A stretch of DNA of 64,000 bases, taken from Kumtagia sp964244725 (GTDB lineage Bacteria; Pseudomonadota; Alphaproteobacteria; Rhizobiales; Rhizobiaceae). Below are positions 43,532-52,864 of the stretch, piece by piece; the first letter of the stretch is position 1; every line of letters starts with the position of its first letter. The DNA is taken from NCBI GenBank assembly GCA_964244725.1, contig CAXTJQ010000003.1:124001-188000 (forward strand), written 5' to 3'. The translations under genes and the position numbers were made by a program. The notes beneath the pieces were generated by a model. That model was not told where the DNA came from and ran no database searches. It saw nothing but the letters and a program-made list of their open reading frames with translations.

Positions 43532-45595
43532 CTAGATGTCGAGTTCTTCCGTCTGGGCGAATTCGGCCCGGTCCTGGATAAAGCGGAAACGGGCGTCGGC
43601 CTTCGTTCCCATCAGCGCATCGACCGCGAATTTGGTCGTCTCGATATCGTCAATGACCTCCACGCGAAGCAGCGTGCGCTTCTTGGGATCCATCGTCGTC
43701 TCCTTGAGCTGCGCGGCCATCATTTCGCCGAGGCCCTTGAAACGACCTAGCTCGACCTTGCCGCGCCCGATGAATTCGGTCTTCAGCAACTCGTCCTTGT
43801 GCCGGTCGTCGCGCGCATACATCACCTTGCCGCCCTGGCTGATGCGGTAAAGCGGCGGGACGGCCAGATAGAGATGGCCGTCTTTGATCAGTTGCGGCAT
43901 TTCCTGATAGAAGAAAGTGATCAGCAGCGAAGCGATATGCGCGCCGTCGACATCGGCGTCCGTCATGATGATCACGCGGTCGTAGCGCAGATCCTCGTCG
44001 CGGTATTTCGAGCGCGTGCCGCAACCGAGCGCCTGGATCAGGTCGGAAATCTGCTGGTTGGCGGAAAGCTTCTCGTGTCCCGCGCTCGCGACGTTGAGAA
44101 TCTTTCCGCGCAACGGGAGCACGGCCTGCGACTGCCGATCGCGCGCCTGCTTTGCCGAACCGCCCGCCGAATCGCCTTCGACGATGAAGATTTCCGCGCC
44201 GGCGGCCGCATTCTGCGTGCAATCGGCGAGCTTGCCGGGAAGCCTGAGCTTGCGCACCGCGCTCTTGCGGCTGACCTCGCGCTCCTGCCTGCGTTTCACC
44301 CGCTCGTCGGCGCGCGCGATCACCCAGTCGAGCAGCTTCGAGGCTTCTTGCGGATTGTCGGCGAGCCAGTGGTCGAACGGATCGCGGACGGCGTTCTCGA
44401 CGATGCGGATCGCCTCGACGGTCGCCAGCCGGTCCTTGGTCTGGCCGACGAACTCCGGTTCGCGGATGAACGCCGACAGCATGCCGGCGGCGGAAATCAT
44501 CACGTCCTCCGGCGTGACGACCGCTGCCCGCTTGTTGCCGGTCAGGTCTGCATAGGCCTTCAGCCCGCGCGTCAGGACGGCGCGAAATCCCGCCTCATGC
44601 GTCCCGCCTTCGGCGGTCGGGATCGTGTTGCAGTAGGAATTGACGAAACCGTCGCCGCCGAACCAGGTGACCGCCCACTCGATCGAGCCGTGCCCGCCCT
44701 GCTTTTCGCTTTTCCCGGCAAAAACTTCTCGGGTCACCTGGAACTCGTCTCCGAGCGAGGCGACGAGGTAATCCTTCAAGCCGCCGGGAAAATGAAACAC
44801 GGCCTTTTCCGGGGTGGTGTCCTTGTCGCCGAGAAACTCCGGCGCGCATGTCCAGCGGATTTCGACTCCTCCGAACAGATAGGCCTTCGAGCGCGCCATG
44901 CGGTAGAGCCGCGCCGGCTCGAATTTCAGCGCCTTGCCGAAAATATCGGCGTCGGGGTGGAAGCGGACCTTCGTGCCGCGGCGGTTATGGACCTCGCCGA
45001 GTTTTTCGAGCGGTCCCTTCGGCAGGCCGCGCGAGAAACGCTGGCGGTAGAGCTGCCGGCCGCGCGCAACCTCGATCTCGACATCGTCGGACAGCGCGTT
45101 GACCACCGATATGCCGACGCCGTGCAGGCCGCCCGACGTCTCATAGACTTTCGAGTCGAATTTGCCGCCGGCGTGCAGCGTCGTCATGATGACCTCCAAC
45201 GCCGACTTGTCCTTGAATTTCGGATGCGGGTCGACCGGGATGCCGCGTCCGTTGTCGGTGACGGTCAGGTAGCCGTCGGCGCCGAGCTCGACCTCGATGA
45301 AGGTCGCGTGACCCGCCACCGCCTCGTCCATCGAATTGTCGATGACTTCGGCAAAGAGATGATGCAGCGCCTTTTCGTCGGTTCCGCCGATATACATGCC
45401 AGGCCGCCGGCGGACAGGTTCAAGCCCCTCCAGCACCTCGATGTCGGAGGCGTTGTAGCTGTCGCTCGCGTCTTTGACCGAGAGAGCAGCGCCCTTGCGC
45501 GCGGTCGCCTGCACGATCGGATCGGCGACAGGGGTCGCCCGCCGCGGTTGCCGAGAAGCGCCACGCGGCGCGAATAGATCGATGGTTTCGTCCAT
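43532..45595 (-). CDS. parE: DNA topoisomerase IV subunit B
   Basis: Type IIA topoisomerase ATPase subunit of 687 residues that separates daughter chromosomes with ParC. The GHKL ATPase domain contains HHLFAEVIDNSMDEAVAGHA (about residue 79) and TDNGRGIPVDPH. The Toprim domain contains IFIVEGDSAGGSAKQARDR (about 469) and PLRGKILNV, with metal aspartates in DADVDGAHI. The first 40 residues are a low-complexity extension common in Rhizobiales. A LexA-type box is 66 bases upstream. It is convergent with the DUF2336 gene. Confidence 0.97.
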   Translation of the reverse strand: MDETIDLFAPRGASRQPRRATPVADPIVQATARKGAALSVKDASDSYNASDIEVLEGLEPVRRRPGMYIGGTDEKALHHLFAEVIDNSMDEAVAGHATFIEVELGADGYLTVTDNGRGIPVDPHPKFKDKSALEVIMTTLHAGGKFDSKVYETSGGLHGVGISVVNALSDDVEIEVARGRQLYRQRFSRGLPKGPLEKLGEVHNRRGTKVRFHPDADIFGKALKFEPARLYRMARSKAYLFGGVEIRWTCAPEFLGDKDTTPEKAVFHFPGGLKDYLVASLGDEFQVTREVFAGKSEKQGGHGSIEWAVTWFGGDGFVNSYCNTIPTAEGGTHEAGFRAVLTRGLKAYADLTGNKRAAVVTPEDVMISAAGMLSAFIREPEFVGQTKDRLATVEAIRIVENAVRDPFDHWLADNPQEASKLLDWVIARADERVKRRQEREVSRKSAVRKLRLPGKLADCTQNAAAGAEIFIVEGDSAGGSAKQARDRQSQAVLPLRGKILNVASAGHEKLSANQQISDLIQALGCGTRSKYRDEDLRYDRVIIMTDADVDGAHIASLLITFFYQEMPQLIKDGHLYLAVPPLYRISQGGKVMYARDDRHKDELLKTEFIGRGKVELGRFKGLGEMMAAQLKETTMDPKKRTLLRVEVIDDIETTKFAVDALMGTKADARFRFIQDRAEFAQTEELDI

Positions 45596-45661
45596 GAGAC
45601 CGTCGTGTTTATGATTCGGGTTTGCCGGGAGTGTTGCACGATTTTACCATGCAACGACATT

Positions 45662-45676
45662 GTTCGCAGTTTGTTC
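45662..45676 (-). promoter_or_regulatory. LexA-type SOS box upstream of parE
   Basis: GTTCGCAGTTTGTTC is an exact GTTC-N7-GTTC, the alphaproteobacterial LexA operator form, 66 bases before the parE start. It overlaps a 7-bp inverted repeat (45668-45685). This makes parE a probable damage-inducible gene; the motif is seen and the control is inference. Confidence 0.6.
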
Positions 45677-45769
45677 TGACAAACTTTTCGACAGCGAGCC
45701 ATAGCCTGATCGTAGTTAGCAAAGCGTTCATGCCGCGAGATCGCTGATCGGGCGACCCGGGGACCGCGA

Positions 45770-47482
45770 TCAGTCCGGCGCTTCGGCCGGCCCGGTGTAG
45801 CGGCGCTTGATCGCTTCGGCCACGAGCGTCCTGCTTTCAGCGAGCGGCAGCGACTTGTCCTTTTCGATCGCCGCCGCTTCGTCCGCGAGACCGTCGTCGC
45901 GAAGCTGCTTTCGGAACCAATCGGAGTAGTCTCCCGCCTTCAGATGATGCTTCCAGGTCTTGTCGTCGATGCCTTCCGCGATCTGCACGAACATCGTCAG
46001 ATTCTGCGCCCGCAGGTTCATCGCGTTATCCGGCCCGCGGAAATAAAAGCTGCCTTCCTCGTTGATCTCGCCTTCGGCATATTTGCGCGTATGGCGCTTG
46101 CGCGACTGACGCGGCTTCTCGGCGGCGACAGTCCTCGGCTGCTTGTCCTTGCCCGGCCGCCAGAACAGAATCGTGTCGCCTTCGGGGGCCTTGAGACCCG
46201 GCGGCGCCCGCCGCCCGGTGGCCTTGCAGAACGTGCGGATGACATCGGTCGCCTTGGGTCCAAGCGCGATCACCGTCGTCACCAGTTTCAGCGCCGAGGG
46301 CGCGACGGATTCGGGGTGGACGGTGATCAGGATGGTTCCCGGCAGGGCGCCGGGCATGGCGAGCGAAGATCCGTCGCGCGTCGTCGGCAGCATGTGGTGC
46401 GCCTCGTCGGCGATCAGCCAGTGCGGCCGGGCCGTGCGCGCGCGAAAGCCGAATAGCTTGGCCAGAAACTCGGCGAAAAACTCCGGCCGCTTGTCGAGTT
46501 CGACGCCGAGGGCGGCCACGACGATGCAGTTGCCGGGCGTTTCCAGAAGGTCGAGCGCCTGTTCGATCGGCGGCGGCTTGTCTGCCTCGCCGACCTGCAC
46601 CGCGCCTTCGAGTTCGCCATAATCCCCCTCGGGATCGATGACGCAGAACTGAAAGCCCTTCTCGGCGCAGCGTTCGGTGAATGCCGTGGCGAGCGTCGAT
46701 TTGCCGATGCCGGAACTGCCGGCGATCAGCACGCAATCGGTCGGGCCGAGTTCCGCCGGCTGATCGTCCGCGTCGACGCCGATGGCTACCCGGTTGCGCG
46801 GCGCCTTGCCGAGGTCCTGGTCGCGCTTGATGATCTGCGCGATCAGTTGCTCGACGCCCTTGCCGCGCGCGCCCCTCGTCACGAGATCCGCGGTGTCCTT
46901 GACGGCGGGCAGGGCGTTAGCGACGGCCACGCCGCAACCGCAGGCAAGCAGGAAGGCGTGGTCGTTTTCCGCGTCGCCGACGGCGACCACGTTGTGCGCC
47001 GAAAGCCCTAGATCGGCGAGCGCGGCTTCGAGGCCCGTCGCCTTGTTCACGCCGCTCGGTAGGATCATCACCGCGCCCTTGTTGAAGACGATGTGAAGAC
47101 CGAGCCCCATCTCCTGGATCACATCCAGCACGGTGTTCTGGTGCGGCTCCCATGTCGCCACGATCGACTTGCCGACCGAGATCGGTCCGACCCCGCGCCG
47201 CTCCAGTTCGGCGACGAACTCCGGCGCGGGCGAGGGCGACAGCGGCTTTTCCTCGCCGCTGGCGGGGGTGTAGAGCAGCGCTCCGTTCTCGGCCACGACG
47301 CGGTCGAAGACGTCGAGGTCCGGGAAGACGCGTTTGAGGTCGGGCATCTCGCGCCCGGTGACCATGAGCAGCTTGCGGCCGGTTTGCTTAAGCCGTCGCG
47401 CGGCGTTCAGAGTGGCCGCGGTCACCTTGCCGTTGTGTGCGAAGGTTCCGTCATAGTCGGTGGCCAGGGCGACGTAGTACAT
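45770..47482 (-). CDS. HAD-type phosphatase fused to a P-loop (HerA/DUF87-like) ATPase
   Basis: A 570-residue fusion. The N-terminal HAD domain (about 1-220) has the phosphatase motifs DYDGT (D9, D11), MVTGRE (about 42) and GDAENDHAFL (about 168), close to sugar-phosphate or phosphoglycolate phosphatases. The C-terminal P-loop domain (about 235-450) has Walker A GSSGIGKST (K261) and Walker B LIADEAHHM (D359, E360), the pattern of DUF87/HerA-like ATPases that often act on DNA. A basic linker (KPRQSRKRHTRK) and a helical tail follow. GGAGG precedes the ATG by seven bases. Its joint function is unknown. Confidence 0.85.
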   Translation of the reverse strand: MYYVALATDYDGTFAHNGKVTAATLNAARRLKQTGRKLLMVTGREMPDLKRVFPDLDVFDRVVAENGALLYTPASGEEKPLSPSPAPEFVAELERRGVGPISVGKSIVATWEPHQNTVLDVIQEMGLGLHIVFNKGAVMILPSGVNKATGLEAALADLGLSAHNVVAVGDAENDHAFLLACGCGVAVANALPAVKDTADLVTRGARGKGVEQLIAQIIKRDQDLGKAPRNRVAIGVDADDQPAELGPTDCVLIAGSSGIGKSTLATAFTERCAEKGFQFCVIDPEGDYGELEGAVQVGEADKPPPIEQALDLLETPGNCIVVAALGVELDKRPEFFAEFLAKLFGFRARTARPHWLIADEAHHMLPTTRDGSSLAMPGALPGTILITVHPESVAPSALKLVTTVIALGPKATDVIRTFCKATGRRAPPGLKAPEGDTILFWRPGKDKQPRTVAAEKPRQSRKRHTRKYAEGEINEEGSFYFRGPDNAMNLRAQNLTMFVQIAEGIDDKTWKHHLKAGDYSDWFRKQLRDDGLADEAAAIEKDKSLPLAESRTLVAEAIKRRYTGPAEAPD

Positions 47483-47603
47483 TCACAATCCTCCAGGCTG
47501 CCCTACAGCCGGCGAATAGCCGCTGCCGACATCGCAATGACGCGACAACGCGTGGCGGCCTGGCCGGCTCCATGACGATTTCGACAGGGGGGCCGCGGCG
47601 CGC

Positions 47604-50405
47604 TCAACTCGCGAGCGCCTCGATCGGCGGGCAGGAGCAGACGAGGTTGCGGTCGCCGGCGACGTTGTCGATGCGCGATACCGGCGGCCAATATTTCGCC
47701 GCCGTGTCGGGACCTCCCGCCGGACAGGCCGCTTCGAGCCGCGAATAGGGATGCGTCCAGTCGGCGGCGAGAAGTTCCGTCGCGGTGTGCGGCGCGTTGA
47801 CCAGCGGGTTGTCGCTCTTGGGCCATTCGCCGGAGGCGATGCGCGCAGCCTCCATGGCGATGGCGATCATCGCGTCGCAGAAGCGGTCGAGTTCGGCCTT
47901 CGGCTCGGATTCGGTCGGCTCGACCATCAGCGTGCCTGCGACTGGCCACGACATGGTCGGCGCATGAAAACCGTAGTCGATCAGGCGTTTGGCGACATCC
48001 TCGACGCCGATGCCGGCAGTATCCCTGAGCACGCGCGTGTCGAGGATGCACTCGTGCGCCACGCGGCCGTTGCGGCCGGCGTAGAGCACGGGATAGTGGG
48101 CATCGAGGCGATGGGCGATGTAATTGGCGCTGAGGATCGCCGTTTCGGTGGCGCGCTTCAGCCCGTTCGCGCCCATCATGCGGATATACATCCAGGTGAT
48201 CGGCAGGATCGAGGCGCTGCCGAACGGCGCGGCCGAGACGGCATACTTCGTGCTGGTCTCGACATGGCCCGGCAGGAACGGCGCGAGATGCGCCTTGACG
48301 CCGATCGGGCCGACGCCCGGGCCGCCGCCGCCATGCGGGATGCAGAAGGTCTTGTGCAGGTTCATGTGGCAGACGTCGCCGCCGATGTCGCCTGGCCGCG
48401 CGAGGCCGACCAGCGCATTCAGGTTCGCGCCGTCGAGATAAACCTGGCCGCCGTGTTTGTGGACGATGGCGCAGATGTCCCTGACGCCTTCCTCGAAGAC
48501 GCCATGCGTGGACGGATAGGTCACCATCAGCGCGGCGAGCCTGTCGGCGTGCAGCGCGGCCTTGGACTTCAGGTCGTCGATGTCGATGTCGCCGGCGTCC
48601 GTGCAGCGAACCACGACGACCGACATGCCGGCCATGTGGGCGCTGGCCGGATTGGTGCCGTGCGCGGAGGAGGGGATCAGGCATATCGTACGGCCGGTTT
48701 CGCCTTTGCTCGCGTGGAACCGCCGGATCGCCAGCAGGCCGGCATACTCGCCCTGGCTGCCGGCATTGGGCTGCAGCGATACCGAATCGAAACCGGTGAT
48801 CTCGGCCAGCCAGGCTTCGAGCTGGTCCGTCATGATCTTGTAGCCGCCGGTGTGCCGGCCAGGCGCGAAAGGATGCAGGTTGGCGACGCTCGCCCAACTG
48901 ACCGGCATCATTTCGGCCGCTGCGTTGAGCTTCATCGTGCAGGAGCCGAGCGGGATCATCGTCCGGTCGAGCGCCAGATCCTTATCGGCGAGCTTGCGCA
49001 GATAGCGCATCATGTCCGTCTCGGAGCGCACGTCGTCAAAAACCGGCTGGGTCAGAAAATTGCCGTCGCGTCGTCTGGCGGGGAGAAGGGAGGGAGCCTC
49101 GCCGGGCGCGTCCGCGCCGAACAGGGCGGCAAGCGCGATGAGGTCCGCTTCCGTCGAAGCCTCGTCGAAGGCGATCGAAAGGCGGTCGTGGTCGATCATG
49201 CGGATGACGCGGCCGCCGGTTTCGGCGCGCGCCGCGATGGCGTCGGCGCGGCCTGGAACGGCGACGGTCACCGCGTCGAAGATCGGACCTTCCGCAACCG
49301 CCAGTCCGGCCGCCGCCAGCGCGGCGGACAATCGCGAGGCAAGCCCATGCACGCGGCCGGCGATCGTCTGCAGGCCATGCGGCCCATGCCAGATCGCGTA
49401 GGCCGCCGCCATGTTGGCGAGCAGCGCCTGCGCGGTGCAGATGTTCGAGGTCGCCTTGTCGCGGCGGATATGCTGCTCGCGGGTTTGCAGCGCCAGGCGA
49501 TAGGCCTGACGGCCCTTGCTGTCCTTCGACTGGCCGACGAGCCGTCCGGGGATCAGCCGGGTCAGGCGCTCGCTGACCGCGAGATAGGCGGCATGCGGTC
49601 CGCCGAAGCCGATCGGCACGCCGAAGCGCTGCATCGGCCCGACGCAGACTTCCACCCCGTGCTTCGCCGGCGCCTGCAGGATCGTCAGCGCCAGCGGATC
49701 GGCGACCGCGATGACGAGCGCGTCGCAAGCCTTCGCCTTCGCGATGATGTCGCCGTAGTCGGCATAGACGCCATGCGTGTCCGGCCATGGCAGCACTACT
49801 GCCGCGACCGTGACGTCGACCGCGCCATCGTCGATCGCGATGCCGAGCGGCTCGGCGCGCGTCCGTGCGACATCCAGCACCTGAGGATGCAGGACGCCGG
49901 CGACGACGATGCGGCCGCGCTGCTCGCGGTGATGTCGCCAGGCGATGCCGATCGCCTCGGCTAGCGCCGTAGCCTCGTCGAGCAGTGAAGCCGACGCGAC
50001 CGGCAGGCCGGTCAGTTCCGTGACGAGCGTCTGGAAATTGAACAGCATCTCCAGCCGACCCTGGCTGATTTCGGCCTGGTAGGGCGTGTAGGCGGTGTAC
50101 CAGGCCGGATTCTCGAACAAGTTGCGCTGGATGACCGGCGGCACGAGGCAGCCGTGATAACCCTGTCCGATGAAGCTCTTGGCGATGACGTTGTTCGCCA
50201 TGATCGCGCCGAGTTCGGCCAGCGCTTCGGCTTCGCCAGCAGGCGCAGGCAGGTCGAGAGGCCGGTCGAGGCGGATCGACTGCGGCACGGTCTGCGCGAT
50301 CAGCGTTTCCAGCGACGGGACGCCGAGCGCGGCCAGCATGGCGCGGCTCTCTGCGGTGCGGGGGCCGATGTGGCGATCGGCGAATTCGGAACGAGGATCA
50401 CTCAT
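47604..50405 (-). CDS. gcvP: Glycine dehydrogenase (glycine cleavage P protein)
   Basis: PLP-dependent decarboxylase of the glycine cleavage complex, 933 residues, the single-chain form. It takes CO2 off glycine and passes the aminomethyl group to GcvH. PLP lysine is in HMNLHKTFCIPHGGGGPG. DRHIGP, GYHGCLVPPVIQRN and TPYQAEISQGRLE are diagnostic N-terminal segments. ATG 50405 (MSDPRSE) is the start; the longer frame is not homologous. It is the third gene of the gcvT-gcvH-gcvP operon, 7 bases after gcvH, under a glycine riboswitch. Confidence 0.97.
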   Translation of the reverse strand: MSDPRSEFADRHIGPRTAESRAMLAALGVPSLETLIAQTVPQSIRLDRPLDLPAPAGEAEALAELGAIMANNVIAKSFIGQGYHGCLVPPVIQRNLFENPAWYTAYTPYQAEISQGRLEMLFNFQTLVTELTGLPVASASLLDEATALAEAIGIAWRHHREQRGRIVVAGVLHPQVLDVARTRAEPLGIAIDDGAVDVTVAAVVLPWPDTHGVYADYGDIIAKAKACDALVIAVADPLALTILQAPAKHGVEVCVGPMQRFGVPIGFGGPHAAYLAVSERLTRLIPGRLVGQSKDSKGRQAYRLALQTREQHIRRDKATSNICTAQALLANMAAAYAIWHGPHGLQTIAGRVHGLASRLSAALAAAGLAVAEGPIFDAVTVAVPGRADAIAARAETGGRVIRMIDHDRLSIAFDEASTEADLIALAALFGADAPGEAPSLLPARRRDGNFLTQPVFDDVRSETDMMRYLRKLADKDLALDRTMIPLGSCTMKLNAAAEMMPVSWASVANLHPFAPGRHTGGYKIMTDQLEAWLAEITGFDSVSLQPNAGSQGEYAGLLAIRRFHASKGETGRTICLIPSSAHGTNPASAHMAGMSVVVVRCTDAGDIDIDDLKSKAALHADRLAALMVTYPSTHGVFEEGVRDICAIVHKHGGQVYLDGANLNALVGLARPGDIGGDVCHMNLHKTFCIPHGGGGPGVGPIGVKAHLAPFLPGHVETSTKYAVSAAPFGSASILPITWMYIRMMGANGLKRATETAILSANYIAHRLDAHYPVLYAGRNGRVAHECILDTRVLRDTAGIGVEDVAKRLIDYGFHAPTMSWPVAGTLMVEPTESEPKAELDRFCDAMIAIAMEAARIASGEWPKSDNPLVNAPHTATELLAADWTHPYSRLEAACPAGGPDTAAKYWPPVSRIDNVAGDRNLVCSCPPIEALAS

Positions 50406-50412
50406 GGTTTGT

Positions 50413-50781
50413 TCAGCCCACCATCTTTTCATACGCCGCCGCGTCCATCAGCCCGTCGAGCTGTGATGCGTCCGCAAGCGTCATCTTCCAGAGCCAGCCT
50501 TCCGCGGCAGCCGCCGAATTGACCAGCGCGGGCTCGGATGACAGCGCCGAATTCGCCTCGACGATCGCGCCGTCGGCCGGCGCGTAGACATCGGACGCGG
50601 CCTTCACCGATTCGACCACCACGGCCACGTCGCCCTTCCTCAGGACCTTGCCGGCCGCCGGCAGGTCGACGAAAACCAGATCGCCGAGCTGCTCCTGCGC
50701 ATAGTTTGTGATGCCGACGGTCGCCGTGTCGCCGTCGACGCTGATCCATTCGTGATCCTCGGTGTAAAATACCTGCGGCAT
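50413..50781 (-). CDS. gcvH: Glycine cleavage system H protein
   Basis: Lipoyl carrier of 122 residues. The lipoylated lysine is K60 in ESVKAASD. YTEDHEWI and the end of the fold WLWKMTL are family marks. I chose ATG 50781 because AAAGG lies eight bases before it; an ATG at 50790 in frame overlaps the gcvT stop but has no space for a ribosome-binding site. It shuttles the aminomethyl group from GcvP to GcvT and depends on lipoate attachment from elsewhere. Confidence 0.96.
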   Translation of the reverse strand: MPQVFYTEDHEWISVDGDTATVGITNYAQEQLGDLVFVDLPAAGKVLRKGDVAVVVESVKAASDVYAPADGAIVEANSALSSEPALVNSAAAAEGWLWKMTLADASQLDGLMDAAAYEKMVG

Positions 50782-50786
50782 GACAT

Positions 50787-51884
50787 TCATCCTTTGCGAT
50801 AATGGTGCGGGGTGAAGGGCAGGGAGCACACGTCAATGGCCACTTTGGCGCCGCGTACGTCCGCGTAGAGTCGGGTTCCGGCCTGCGCCAAGGCCACGTC
50901 GACGTAGCCCATGGCCACCGGATGGCCGACGCTCGGCCCGAATCCGCCCGACGTGACGCGTCCCACGGCGTCGCCTGCCTGGTTGGTCAGCGTCGCGCCG
51001 GCGCGAACCGGCTGACGTCCGTCCGGCTTCAGCCCGACGCGCTTTTCCGGCGCGCCGAGCGCCAGCGCCTTGTGCAAGAGGTCCGCGCCGATGAACGTCC
51101 CCTCGAGTCGCACGGCCTTCGGGATGGCCCACAGAACGCCGGCTTCGACGGGGTTCGTTTCCTCGGTGATGTCCTGGCCATGCAGGCAGAGCCCGGCCTC
51201 GAGCCGCAGGCTGTCGCGCGCGGCGAGGCCGACCCAGGCGACGCGGCCGTGGGCGAACAGTCGGGTCACGAACTCTCTCGCGTCCGCCTCCGGCAGGCCG
51301 ATCTCGAAACCGTCCTCGCCCGTATAGCCGGAGCGGCTCATGAACCAGGTCGGCCTGGGCTCGGCTCCGCTCATGAACGCGAGCGCGTCGGTGGCGATAC
51401 CGGCCTGTTCGAGCACGGCGGCGGCTTCAGGCCCCTGAATCGCCAGGAAGACACGGTCGAGCGGCGTGACCGTGCAATCGTAGCCTTTCGCCACATCGCG
51501 CAGATGAGATTCGTCGGTCGCCGCGTTTCCCGCATTGGCGACCACCATGAAGCGCGTCCCGGCCAGGCGCGTGACGATCAGATCGTCGATGATCCCGGCA
51601 TGCTCGTTCAAGAAGAAGGTGTATTTCGATCGGCCGGGCAGGATGGCCGCCGCATCCATCGGACATGTCTTCGACAGCAAACCGGCCGCGCCGTCGCCTG
51701 AAACTTCAATGAGCTTCATATGCGAAATGTCGAACAGACCGGCATGCTCGCGCGTGTGAAGATGCTCCTTCATCACGCCGGCGGGATAGGTCAGCGGCAT
51801 CGACCAGCCTGCGAACGCGCCGAATTTCGCTCCGGCTCGTTCGTGCAGATCCGCCAGGGGAAGGGTCTTGGACGGTTCGGTCAT
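50787..51884 (-). CDS. gcvT: Aminomethyltransferase (glycine cleavage T protein)
   Basis: Tetrahydrofolate-dependent enzyme of 365 residues that releases ammonia from the H protein and forms 5,10-methylene-THF. LHERAGAKFGAFAGWSMPL at the start, MSRSGYTGEDGFEIG and the C-terminal GCV_T_C domain are clear. The active aspartate lies in LFDISHM (about residue 56). ATG 51884 has GGAG six bases upstream; the GTG at 51902 does not. It heads the operon and follows the tandem glycine riboswitch. Confidence 0.97.
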   Translation of the reverse strand: MTEPSKTLPLADLHERAGAKFGAFAGWSMPLTYPAGVMKEHLHTREHAGLFDISHMKLIEVSGDGAAGLLSKTCPMDAAAILPGRSKYTFFLNEHAGIIDDLIVTRLAGTRFMVVANAGNAATDESHLRDVAKGYDCTVTPLDRVFLAIQGPEAAAVLEQAGIATDALAFMSGAEPRPTWFMSRSGYTGEDGFEIGLPEADAREFVTRLFAHGRVAWVGLAARDSLRLEAGLCLHGQDITEETNPVEAGVLWAIPKAVRLEGTFIGADLLHKALALGAPEKRVGLKPDGRQPVRAGATLTNQAGDAVGRVTSGGFGPSVGHPVAMGYVDVALAQAGTRLYADVRGAKVAIDVCSLPFTPHHYRKG

Positions 51885-51929
51885 TGCTTCTCCAGAGCGC
51901 ACGCTTCAAGGCCGCGAAATGCGACCCGT

Positions 51930-52110
51930 CCGTGCCCCTCTGTCTGAAGCCTGAGAGACTCGCGCAGCCGGAACCCTGTCGGCCGCGCTTACACCTTCGG
52001 CGCGGGGTCGCCCCCGACTTTCCAGAGTGTCCTGACCGGATGCGGTTCTTCTGCCTGAGAGATTTCGGGCGATTTCCCCTTCGGCGGCAGCCTGGGCTGC
52101 TCTCTCCCGC
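51930..52110 (-). promoter_or_regulatory. Tandem glycine riboswitch
   Basis: On the minus strand two consecutive glycine aptamers are seen. The first begins with CGGGAGAGAGC and contains GCCGAAGGGG and CTCTCAGGCAGAAG; the second contains GCCGAAGGTG, CTCTCAGGCTTCAGAC and an AGAGG end. Both carry the paired GCCGAAGG and CTCAGGC core strings of the class. It ends about 46 bases before gcvT, so glycine would turn on gcvTHP. The expression platform is not resolved; it may act on translation of gcvT or on termination. Confidence 0.93.
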
Positions 52111-52207
52111 GAACCGGCGAGACGTTTGACCGCCTCGGACGACAGACTTCTACCCGAACGCCACCCGTGTGTCACTGGAAACTTCGCCGCAGTGCGGCAT
52201 GAAACTT

Positions 52208-52864
52208 TCAATGACCGAGGCTCACCGCGAGGTTGACCGACGCGGCGACCAGAACCGTGTTGAAGAAATAGGAGACCACGGAATGCAGCAGGCTGATTTT
52301 CCGCATCCGCGTATCGGTGATTTCGACATCCGAGGTCTGCGCGGTCATGCCGATGACGACCGAAAAATACAGGAAGTCGTAGCCTTCCGGGTCGGGCGTG
52401 TCGGGGAACGTCAGACCGCGTTTCAGATCGGGGTCGTCCGCGTCCTTGGCTTCGTCATCCTCGGGTTGCCAGTAGAGGTGGGCATAGTGGAAGGCCGCCA
52501 TGGTGTGGATCGTCGCCCAACCGAGCGCGACGGACGCGAGCGACAGGCCGAGTTCGGGCCAGGACGGCGTCTCCGGCGCATTGATCAGCAGGAACAGCGA
52601 CGCGATCGCGACCACCGCCGCGCCGAAGGTAACGGCCAAAATGACTGGCGCCGGTTCGTCGTCCCGCGCCGCATGCTTTTTCAGGAAGGCGGCGGTCAAT
52701 CGCGGCAGCTTGACGGCGGCCATCACGAGGTAGATCAGAAACGACGCATTGGCCCCCGCCTCGACCGCGATGTGCGGCCGCACGAACGCCACCGCCACGC
52801 CCACGACCGGGCCGGCGATCGCGGCCAGGTAGAAAGGGAAGTGCCGGTCGTGGCGGATGTTCAT
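52208..52864 (-). CDS. DUF1345 domain-containing membrane protein
   Basis: Integral membrane protein of 218 residues, with about five helices, belonging to DUF1345. The middle section HYAHLYW followed by an acidic loop (EDDEAKDADD) and the DFLYFSVVIGMTAQTSDVEI segment are characteristic. Function unknown. Its start ATG overlaps the stop of the DUF188 gene by four bases, so the two are coupled. It lies upstream of, but not in, the glycine operon. Confidence 0.88.
   Translation of the reverse strand: MNIRHDRHFPFYLAAIAGPVVGVAVAFVRPHIAVEAGANASFLIYLVMAAVKLPRLTAAFLKKHAARDDEPAPVILAVTFGAAVVAIASLFLLINAPETPSWPELGLSLASVALGWATIHTMAAFHYAHLYWQPEDDEAKDADDPDLKRGLTFPDTPDPEGYDFLYFSVVIGMTAQTSDVEITDTRMRKISLLHSVVSYFFNTVLVAASVNLAVSLGH

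Noticed and set aside
45668..45685. Terminator from the 7-bp hairpin upstream of parE
   Set aside because: It overlaps the LexA-type box, and no gene ends there on the plus strand, so a binding site explains it better.
47751..49964. A 737-codon plus-strand frame across gcvP
   Set aside because: Antisense shadow of gcvP.
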